A stretch of DNA of 9,681 bases from contig CAZAYP010000128.1 in assembly GCA_964489425.1 (NCBI GenBank), positions 1 through 9,681 on the forward strand, written 5' to 3'. Position 1 is the first letter of the stretch. Each line of letters begins with the position of its first letter. The notes below the pieces were generated by a model that had not been told where the DNA came from, did not search any database, and saw only the letters and a list, made by a program, of their open reading frames with translations. The position numbers and the translations under genes are program-made. Of this stretch, positions 1 through 5,311 are shown piece after piece. The DNA is from CAZAYP01 sp964489425 [NCBI: uncultured Verrucomicrobiota bacterium] (GTDB lineage Bacteria > Verrucomicrobiota > Kiritimatiellia > RZYC01).

Positions 1-423
1 AGCGGGCAGGCCCGGGCGCTGCGGCCCGATCGGCGCGCGCGCGGCGGCGGCGCGCCGGGCGCGCACCGCGGCCAGCGTCTCGTTGAGCTCGCGATGCGCG
101 GGGTCAAAGCCGTAGGCCAGCAGGTGCACTTCCTGCCCTTGCCACAGCGCCGTGATTTCCAGGCCGGCGATACAACCGACCCCCTTGCGCCGCAGCGTGT
201 CATGGAACTCGGCCAGGCCGGCGATCGTGTCGTGGTCCGTCAGGGCGGCCGCCGCCACCCCGGCGGCGGCCAGGTGTTCGGCCAGTTCAGCCGGCGCCAG
301 GGCGCCATCGCTGAGTGCGGAGTGGCAGTGCAGTTCGACGCGCTGCGTGCCGGGCGGCGCCGGCAGGCTTCCCGCCGGTGCCGGCTCGGTCGCGGTCAGG
401 GAGGGTTCGGCCATGTTATCCAT
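1..423 (-). CDS. PHP-domain phosphoesterase, TrpH/RNase AM-like (partial, C-terminus beyond the left edge)
   Basis: The reverse strand reads open from ATG at 423 to the window edge, giving 141 residues. PHP motifs appear in order: HCHSALSDG (32-40), LTDHDTIAG (61-69), GLEIT (87-91) and HLLAYGFD (100-107). These are the metal-binding His/Asp/Glu clusters of the TrpH/YciV branch of PHP proteins, whose studied members hydrolyse 3',5'-nucleoside bisphosphates or trim RNA 5' ends. The active site lies in the cytoplasm and normally holds two or three divalent metals. About 28 Ala/Pro/Thr-rich residues precede the domain and look like an unstructured leader, not a signal peptide. A second in-frame ATG at 414 is an equally possible start; neither has a clear Shine-Dalgarno. 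The family's usual 270-300 residues imply about half the gene is missing. It is divergent from the pilus-like operon, so no functional link is implied. The PHP assignment is secure; the substrate is not. Confidence 0.88.
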   Translation of the reverse strand, partial: MDNMAEPSLTATEPAPAGSLPAPPGTQRVELHCHSALSDGALAPAELAEHLAAAGVAAAALTDHDTIAGLAEFHDTLRRKGVGCIAGLEITALWQGQEVHLLAYGFDPAHRELNETLAAVRARRAAAARAPIGPQRPGLPA

Positions 424-473
424 AATATTCAGCGCCGCCGGGTTCGCGGCCCATCCCCCAGGCCGGAGCCGGG

Positions 474-492
474 TTTTCCAATGATTGGAAAA
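474..492. repeat. Palindrome copy 1 (core CCAATGATTGG)
   Basis: Perfect 9+1+9 palindrome, TTTTCCAAT-G-ATTGGAAAA, centred on 483 and starting 51 bp upstream of the PHP start codon. It is clearly AT-rich against its GC-rich surroundings. Its odd symmetry and size suit a dimeric protein's operator. It could instead be a unit of a dispersed repeat family, or fold as a hairpin in RNA. Confidence 0.75.
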
Positions 493-503
493 ATCGGGGT
501 TCT

Positions 504-524
504 TTTTTCCAATGATTGGAAAAA
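504..524. repeat. Palindrome copy 2 (core CCAATGATTGG)
   Basis: Perfect 10+1+10 palindrome with the same core as copy 1, centred on 514, which is 31 bp from the first centre or close to three helical turns. The outer arms are five T and five A. A degenerate related half-site, CTCCAAGGCATG, follows at 529-540. Identical cores at near-integral helical spacing suggest cooperative binding on one DNA face, although tandem members of a dispersed repeat would look the same. Confidence 0.75.
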
Positions 525-621
525 GTCTCTCCAAGGCATGCGTTCCCTGGCGCCGCTCATACCCATGGTGTAACACAACCCGCCCGGCGGGGCAACCCAT
601 CTGGCAAGCCCCGGCGCCCCA

Positions 622-665
622 GGCGGCTAACTTGCTTGGTCAATCGACCGCCCGCATTTTTTTTT
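622..665 (+). terminator. Weak hairpin followed by a nine-T run
   Basis: GGCGG (622-626) can pair with CCGCC (648-652), or GGTC (638-641) with GACC (646-649). Nine consecutive T residues follow at 657-665. Both stems are short, and no plus-strand gene ends just upstream, so this may be a flexible AT-rich spacer and not a terminator. The T run itself is certain; the function is doubtful. Confidence 0.2.
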
Positions 666-678
666 CTCGGTTGGAGGG

Positions 679-707
679 TTGACGTGGTGCGGGGAATGCG
701 ATAAGTT
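679..707 (+). promoter_or_regulatory. Possible sigma-70-type promoter for the pilus-like operon
   Basis: TTGACG at 679-684 matches five of six bases of the -35 consensus. The -10 element would be TAAGTT at 702-707 with a 17-bp spacer (three of six matches) or GATAAG at 700-705 with a 15-bp spacer (four of six). Transcription would begin near 712-716 and leave a leader of about 55 bases before the first gene. The -35 is convincing and the -10 is mediocre. Confidence 0.38.
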
Positions 708-751
708 GCGCAGGATTGTCGGTTGGTGATCAAAAACTTGGGCCGGTGGTC

Positions 752-760
752 AGGGAAGGA
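752..760 (+). promoter_or_regulatory. Shine-Dalgarno deciding the start of the first operon gene
   Basis: AGGGAAGGA ends seven bases before ATG 768. It favours that codon over the in-frame TTG at 723, which has no ribosome site and would put 15 extra residues ahead of a well-formed signal peptide. Confidence 0.8.
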
Positions 761-767
761 TGGAAGC

Positions 768-1373
768 ATGAACAAATATGTGTTGACATGGCTGGTGGGC
801 GCCCTGCTGGTCTCCGAATCCATGGCCCAGGTGGGCATGCCCGTGCCGGCTTCGTCCGGTTCTGCCGCCGCCGGTGGCGTCCCGATCGAAATCCGCAAGA
901 TCAAGGGCGGCACCGCCCAGACCCCGGAATACAAGCTGGCGTCCAACGTCGGCGCGATCCGCCCGCGGCAGTGGTACATCATCAACACCGAGTACCGCAC
1001 GGAGCCCGACTGGGTCAACCAGTTGGATTTCCGCTACTACGTGCTGGTCAAACCCAAACGCGGCGAGTCGCAGGCGCCGGTGTTGTTCGTGGGCGATGTC
1101 AGCTACGTGAACATCGAACGGGGCGACCACCTGAGCGCCGTGTTCCTGCACCCCAGCACCCTGGCCCGCTTCGGCACGCCGGAAGCCGTGGCCGTAGAAG
1201 TGCGCGCCGACGGCCGCCTCGTGGCGATCGAAAGCCTGCCCAAGACCAGCCAGCGCTGGTGGGAACAGTTGCAGCCCGTGCGCGGATCCGTGCTCAACCA
1301 TCTTGAGACGCCCTTTGCCATGGTGAACTACGATATGTATGAGGCCATCAAGACGGCGTCCGAAGGCCGCTGA
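768..1373 (+). CDS. Amuc_1102-like exported pilus-system protein
   Basis: The product is 201 residues. The start is set by the SD at 752-760 and by the signal peptide that follows: a short Lys-containing n-region, a hydrophobic core YVLTWLVGALLV (4-15), and probable cleavage after Ser-Met-Ala (18-20). The mature protein starts with a short Ala/Gly/Ser-rich stretch, then alternating hydrophobic strands such as WYIINTEY, FRYYVLVKP and APVLFVGDVSYVNI, consistent with a single beta-sandwich domain. It has no cysteine and no lipobox, so it should be soluble in the periplasm or bound to partners there. I assign it to the Amuc_1102 family on size, export, fold type and its place directly before the PilM gene. 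Classical pilMNOPQ clusters have no counterpart. Its role is not established; a periplasmic partner of the pilus-like complex is my inference. The next gene begins 14 bases after the stop. Confidence 0.78.
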   Translation: MNKYVLTWLVGALLVSESMAQVGMPVPASSGSAAAGGVPIEIRKIKGGTAQTPEYKLASNVGAIRPRQWYIINTEYRTEPDWVNQLDFRYYVLVKPKRGESQAPVLFVGDVSYVNIERGDHLSAVFLHPSTLARFGTPEAVAVEVRADGRLVAIESLPKTSQRWWEQLQPVRGSVLNHLETPFAMVNYDMYEAIKTASEGR

Positions 1374-1387
1374 GTTCCTGCCCCGGC

Positions 1388-3079
1388 ATGAAGCGTAACA
1401 GCATATTAGCCCTCGATATCGGCGCCGGCAGCATTAAAATGGCCGAGTTTTCGGCCTTGCGGTCCGGTGGGCTGGAACTCATCAATTTCGGCATCGCCCC
1501 GCTGGGCCTGGACCCGGCCCAGGAGGCGGACCGGCCGGCGTACGTGGTCAACACCATCCGCGAAGTGATGCAGCAGCACAACATCCAGCCGGGATCCGTG
1601 CTGGTGTCGGTGGCCGGCCAGTCGGTTTTTTCCCGGTTTGTCAAGCTGCCGCCCGTGGACACGGCCAAGGTTTACCAGATCATTCTGTACGAAGCCCAGC
1701 AGAACGTGCCCTTCCCCATGGAGGAAGTGGTTTGGGACTACCAGTTGATTGCCGGCCAGGACGGCGCCATCGATGTCATGCTGGCGGCGATCAAGTCCGA
1801 AATTGTCGAGGATTTGACCGACTGCGTGCAATCCACCGGCCTGGAACCCATGCTGGTGGACGTGGCGCCCATGACCCTCTTCAATACCGTGCGCTACAAT
1901 TACGATCAGTTGGGTGGCTGCACCTTGCTGGTGGACATGGGCGCGCGGTCCACGGACCTGATTTTTATCGAGGCCGGCCGGTTCTTCAACCGCAGCATCC
2001 CGGTGGCGGGCAACGCCATCACCCAGCAAATCATGCGCGAATTCGACATGGATTATGCTGCGGCCGAAGAGCTTAAAAAAGCCCATGCCTTTGTTTCCTT
2101 CGGCGGCGCGTACGAGGCCCCGACCAGCGAAGTGGCGGACAAGGTTTCCAAGAGCGTGCGCATGATCATGACCCGGGTGCACGCGGAGATCGATCGCTCC
2201 ATCAATTTTTATCGCAGCCAGCAGGGCGGTGCGCGGCCGTCGCTGGTGCTGTTAACCGGCGGCACCTCGGTCATCCCGCACATCGACACCTTCCTCAAGA
2301 GCAAGCTGAAAATAGATGTGGATTACCTGAACCCGTTCCAGAATGTCGCGGTCAGCAGCGCGATCCCGGCCGAGGAAATCGGGGGCCGGGCGCACCTGCT
2401 GGGCGAGACCGTTGGCTTGGCGCTCCGGCACATCCTGGCCTGCCCGATCGAAATCAACCTGCTGCCGCCCAAGGTCACCAAGGCGCGGGCCATGCAGCGC
2501 AAGATTCCTTATTTTATCTGGGCGGCCTTTGCCGTGGTGGCCATTGTCCTGCTGTGGGGCCTGTTTTTCCTGAAGACCACGGGGCTGGCGGATTCGCAGC
2601 TGGCGCGGGCCAAGTCGGAAGTGATGGCCTTGGATGCGTTTGCGGCCCAGTTGCAGGGCATTGGCGGCGAGGAACAAAAGGTGGTGGCCCAGGCGGACGA
2701 GTTGGCGGCCATCAACCGCAAGCGCGCCGAATGGCTGCGGATTCTCGACACCCTGCACGCCGCGGTCCCGCCCGGCATGTGGATCACGGCCGTCACGCCG
2801 CTGATCACGCGGGCGACCAACACCACCGGCGAAGTGAACGCCGAAACCGGTGAGCCCGTGCCCGGGCCGCTGACCATCGCCCAGGTGGATGTGGCCGGCA
2901 TGGGTTACGTGGACGTGGTTAAAAATGCCCAGCCCATCTCGGATTTCCGGGACAAGCTGCGCGCCGCCGAGTTATTTGCCGACGAGTCGGATATTGTCTC
3001 CCAGCCCAGCCCGGCGCCGGACGCGTACACCCGCGAGTTTCAACTGCGCCTGCTGCTGAGCCAACCGATCATGTTGTGA
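1388..3079 (+). CDS. pilM: PilM-PilN fusion, Amuc_1101-like pilus assembly protein
   Basis: This 563-residue protein joins two normally separate pilus proteins. Residues 1-350 form an actin-like PilM domain: phosphate-1 motif LDIGAGSIK (9-17), phosphate-2 motif LVDMGARSTDL (about 181-191) and adenosine motif LVLLTGGTS (286-294). INLLPP (356-361) is the signature of the cytoplasmic PilN tail that docks onto PilM. One transmembrane helix follows at about 375-395, then a periplasmic PilN-like part with a coiled-coil-prone stretch (400-447) and the PilN-type pattern RAEWLRILDTL plus PPGMWI around W449 and W465. By homology the PilM half faces the cytoplasm and transmits ATPase state to the periplasmic frame. 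No Shine-Dalgarno precedes ATG 1388, which lies 14 bases after the preceding stop, so translation is probably coupled. Family assignment is strong; ATP binding by this copy is inferred from the motifs. Confidence 0.93.
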   Translation: MKRNSILALDIGAGSIKMAEFSALRSGGLELINFGIAPLGLDPAQEADRPAYVVNTIREVMQQHNIQPGSVLVSVAGQSVFSRFVKLPPVDTAKVYQIILYEAQQNVPFPMEEVVWDYQLIAGQDGAIDVMLAAIKSEIVEDLTDCVQSTGLEPMLVDVAPMTLFNTVRYNYDQLGGCTLLVDMGARSTDLIFIEAGRFFNRSIPVAGNAITQQIMREFDMDYAAAEELKKAHAFVSFGGAYEAPTSEVADKVSKSVRMIMTRVHAEIDRSINFYRSQQGGARPSLVLLTGGTSVIPHIDTFLKSKLKIDVDYLNPFQNVAVSSAIPAEEIGGRAHLLGETVGLALRHILACPIEINLLPPKVTKARAMQRKIPYFIWAAFAVVAIVLLWGLFFLKTTGLADSQLARAKSEVMALDAFAAQLQGIGGEEQKVVAQADELAAINRKRAEWLRILDTLHAAVPPGMWITAVTPLITRATNTTGEVNAETGEPVPGPLTIAQVDVAGMGYVDVVKNAQPISDFRDKLRAAELFADESDIVSQPSPAPDAYTREFQLRLLLSQPIML

Positions 3080-3083
3080 CGCC

Positions 3084-4085
3084 ATGGAGCTACTACGTAA
3101 ATATTTGAAAGCGGCGATCGCGGGCGGGGTGGCCCTGGTGCTGCTCATCGCCGCCCTGGTGCTGCTCTGGCAGGCCCGGCAATCCCACCTGAAAGTGGAC
3201 TCCGAGCTGACCGGCCAGATGCAGCGGATCACGGCCTTGAAAAACGGCCGGCCCTACCCCTCGGCGGAGAACCTCCAGATGGCGCAGGACAACCTGGTGC
3301 GCATGCAGGTATTCGTCACCAACTGGGTGGTGGCCTTGCGCGCCAACCAGGTGGCGCCCCAGCCGCTGGAATCGGCGGCGTTTGCGCGCCTGCTGGAAAA
3401 TGTCGCGGGCGGTTTGCGGGTCAAGGCCCAGTCCTCCAACGTGGCCTTGCCGGTCCAGTTCGCGTTTGGGTTTGACCGCTATCTGAATGTCGGGGACCTG
3501 CCGCTCAAGAATGATATCCCCCGGCTGTACGTCCAGCTGTACGAAATCAAGGATATTGCCGAAGTCCTGTTCGCCGCCCGCGTGTCGGAACTGGTGGATA
3601 TCCGCCGGGCCGCGTTTGATGACCAGTCCGGCGCCGTGGAAATGACGGACGATGCGGCGCGCACCGGGCGGCGCGGCCAGCGCGCGCCGGACGCCTCAGC
3701 CGGCAACGCCCTGCTGACCAGCCTGGCCCAGCCGCCGGCCCGGCCGGGCCTGTACGATGCCGAGTCCTTTATCCTCAAGTTCCGGGCCCGGGAAGCGGCG
3801 GTGCGTGAAGTCTTGCGCCAGCTGGCGCAGCACAACCTGTTTATCGTGGTTTCCGTACTGGACCTGGCCAGCCCGCTGCCCGTGGCCGTGGCGCCGCGCA
3901 GCGCGGCGGACGGCGCGGCGGCCGATCCCGGGCTGGCCGCCACCGCCACCCCCACGCCGGCCCCGGCGCTGAACCGCGACGAGCGGGTCATGGCCGGCCG
4001 GGAGTTGGTCACGGTGACGATGCGCTGTGATGTGTACCGGTTCCCGGAGGAAAGCGTGCCGCAGCCTGGGGAGGCGGTCCAGTGA
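3084..4085 (+). CDS. Amuc_1100-like pilus protein (PilO-like)
   Basis: The product is 333 residues, slightly longer than Amuc_1100. A short basic N-terminus leads into one transmembrane helix (about 10-29), then a helical stretch (35-90) and two alpha/beta domains separated by a Gly/Ala/Arg/Pro-rich linker near 193-222. The first domain includes ENVAGGLRVKAQSSNVALP and a long strand-helix ending in ELVDIRRAAF. The second runs from SFILKFRAREAAVREVLRQL to LVTVTMRCDVYRF. This layout and the C-terminal pattern resemble what I recall of Amuc_1100, and the architecture matches PilO/GspM proteins that pair with PilN in the inner membrane. An Ala/Pro/Thr-rich loop interrupts the second domain at about 272-298. 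ATG 3084 lies four bases after the preceding stop without a Shine-Dalgarno, which implies translational coupling. Amuc_1100 is reported as a TLR2 ligand; nothing here tests that for this copy. Confidence 0.88.
   Translation: MELLRKYLKAAIAGGVALVLLIAALVLLWQARQSHLKVDSELTGQMQRITALKNGRPYPSAENLQMAQDNLVRMQVFVTNWVVALRANQVAPQPLESAAFARLLENVAGGLRVKAQSSNVALPVQFAFGFDRYLNVGDLPLKNDIPRLYVQLYEIKDIAEVLFAARVSELVDIRRAAFDDQSGAVEMTDDAARTGRRGQRAPDASAGNALLTSLAQPPARPGLYDAESFILKFRAREAAVREVLRQLAQHNLFIVVSVLDLASPLPVAVAPRSAADGAAADPGLAATATPTPAPALNRDERVMAGRELVTVTMRCDVYRFPEESVPQPGEAVQ
4068..4074 (+). promoter_or_regulatory. Shine-Dalgarno supporting the GTG start at 4082
   Basis: GGGGAGG inside the end of the preceding gene ends seven bases before GTG 4082. 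That start overlaps the upstream stop as GTGA. This is strong support for a non-ATG start and for coupled translation. Confidence 0.75.
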
Positions 4086-5236
4086 GAAACCCTCAAGCCA
4101 AAGGTCGCGAGTGGCTCACGCGGAATTACGAGAAGCTCATCCTGCTGGCGTTGTTCTTCCTGATCCTTGCCTGTTCCGCCTGGCTGGGCCTGCAACTGCA
4201 GCAGCGCCAGGACGCCCTGCAGAACGCGGTGGGCACCACGTATAACCAGGCGCCGGTGCTCAAGGTTGACTTGGCGGCATGGAACCAGCGGCGGGCCGAG
4301 GCCGCGGCGGTGTTCCAGGGCGGAAGCTACACCAACGACCTGCTCGTGAGCGAAATGCGCGTGGCCTGCATCCAGTGCGGCCGCCCCATCCCGTACCTGG
4401 CCATGGCTTGCGCTTTCTGCGGCACCGCCCAACCGGCGATCGCCGACCCGGCCGCAAAAGATACCGATGGCGACGGGATGCCCGACAAGAAAGAGCGCGA
4501 GGTGGGTCTCAACCCCGAGGATGCCCGCGACGCCGGCCTGGATTTGGATCAGGATGGCTTCACCAATATCGAGGAGTATCGCGAGCAAACCCGGATCAAC
4601 CATGCCGAGGATTTCCCATCGCCCGCCGCGCGCCTGCGCGTTGGGAAAATTGTGTCCCAGCCGTTCATCCTGCGGTTCATGGGGGTGCAGAAGCTGTCGG
4701 ACGACTCGCTGCTCTTCCAGCTCAACCTGCGCCGCGATACCCTGTGGGGCCGGCTGAACAAGCCGGTGGAAGTGAATGTCCCGGGCAAGAAGAAAGAAAT
4801 TTACGAGATCATCAAGTTCGAGCCAAAGACCGTCATGGAAAAAGGCCGGGCGGTGGATAAGTCCGTCCTGACCTTGAAAAAAGACCAGGAAATCATCCCG
4901 CTGATCATCAATGAAATTCAAAGCCGGCATGAGCGGATCGCCCTGCTGCTATACCTGATTGATCGGTCCAAGTACACGGTCCGCATTAACGATACGTTCC
5001 ATATCGAAAAGCCTGCCAGCGATTACAAAGTCATTGACATCCAGGAAAAAGACGTCAGAATCCGCGACGCTAAAAGTGGCAAGGAGACGGTGGTCCCCAT
5101 CATTACCCGGGAAGAATGGGCGGAGTTTCAGGGGGCCCCCGCGGCGGTGGATCCGGTTCCCTCGACCAGCCCGGTTCCGGCGCAACCGGCGCCGGCAGGT
5201 GCGGGCGCGGATGCGTTGAGCGATTTTTTTAAGTAA
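4082..5236 (+). CDS. Amuc_1099-like pilus-system protein with zinc-ribbon motif and EF-hand pair
   Basis: The product is 384 residues from GTG, overlapping the previous gene by four bases. After a basic N-terminus comes one transmembrane helix (about 19-39). Residues 96-113 carry CIQC-x10-CAFC, a rubredoxin/zinc-ribbon-type four-cysteine site (C96, C99, C110, C113). Immediately after are two EF-hand-like loops: DTDGDGMPDKKE (127-138) and a second from D154 to E165 (D154, D156, D158, N162, E165). A mostly beta region (about 185-350) ends in a segment from KYTVRINDTF to SGKETVV that resembles the small HR domain of PilP/GspC. A Pro/Ala-rich tail closes the protein with SDFFK. By order the gene occupies the PilP position, linking the inner-membrane complex to the secretin. 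The Amuc_1099 family call is firm by context; metal binding and PilP equivalence are inferred. The cysteines would be periplasmic and could form disulfides instead. Confidence 0.85.
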   Translation: MRNPQAKGREWLTRNYEKLILLALFFLILACSAWLGLQLQQRQDALQNAVGTTYNQAPVLKVDLAAWNQRRAEAAAVFQGGSYTNDLLVSEMRVACIQCGRPIPYLAMACAFCGTAQPAIADPAAKDTDGDGMPDKKEREVGLNPEDARDAGLDLDQDGFTNIEEYREQTRINHAEDFPSPAARLRVGKIVSQPFILRFMGVQKLSDDSLLFQLNLRRDTLWGRLNKPVEVNVPGKKKEIYEIIKFEPKTVMEKGRAVDKSVLTLKKDQEIIPLIINEIQSRHERIALLLYLIDRSKYTVRINDTFHIEKPASDYKVIDIQEKDVRIRDAKSGKETVVPIITREEWAEFQGAPAAVDPVPSTSPVPAQPAPAGAGADALSDFFK

Positions 5237-5270
5237 TGTATGAATAATGTTTACGTGGCCAATGAAAGCG

Positions 5271-5288
5271 GCTTGCGCAAACGCAAGC
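5271..5288 (+). promoter_or_regulatory. Intercistronic hairpin before the secretin gene
   Basis: GCTTGCG (5271-5277) and CGCAAGC (5282-5288) form a perfect seven-pair stem with a CAAA loop, seven bases before the Shine-Dalgarno. No T run follows, so it is not an intrinsic terminator. An mRNA-stabilising or processing element, or a translational control hairpin, are reasonable readings. It is the only sizeable gap in an otherwise tight operon. Confidence 0.6.
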
Positions 5289-5295
5289 GATGCTT

Positions 5296-5302
5296 AAGGA
5301 GG
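5296..5302 (+). promoter_or_regulatory. Strong Shine-Dalgarno deciding the secretin start
   Basis: AAGGAGG lies nine bases before ATG 5312, the best ribosome site in the window. It rules in favour of ATG 5312 over in-frame ATG 5240, which has no such site and would add 24 residues, many of them Arg/Lys, ahead of the signal peptide. Confidence 0.9.
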
Positions 5303-5311
5303 ACGTGCTCC

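Larger units (their letters stand above)
424..767. other. Divergent intergenic region between the PHP gene and the pilus-like operon
   Basis: This 344-base stretch lies between the starts of two divergent genes. It holds two near-identical AT-rich palindromes on the side of the PHP gene, a nine-T run near the middle-right, and a promoter-like pair followed by a Shine-Dalgarno before the operon. Short reading frames cross it in several phases, but none has a recognisable product or a ribosome site, and I regard it as non-coding. Confidence 0.7.

Noticed and set aside
94-573. 159-codon plus-strand frame at the left end
   Set aside because: It is antisense to the PHP gene, whose motifs are explicit, and it runs through the palindromes without any recognisable product.
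723-767. Upstream TTG start for the first operon gene
   Set aside because: No ribosome site, and it would bury the signal peptide behind 15 residues; ATG 768 has a good SD.
3479-4930. 483-codon open frame on the minus strand
   Set aside because: It lies opposite two well-supported genes, has no recognisable domain and shows the His/Gln/Arg-rich composition of a GC-driven antisense shadow.
5224-5230. Run of seven T near the end of the fourth gene as a slippage site
   Set aside because: A one-base insertion or deletion so close to the natural stop would hardly change the protein, so no programmed event is suggested.
5240-5311. Upstream ATG start for the secretin
   Set aside because: No SD; it would encode an Arg/Lys-rich extension through the hairpin, whereas ATG 5312 has AAGGAGG and a clean signal peptide.
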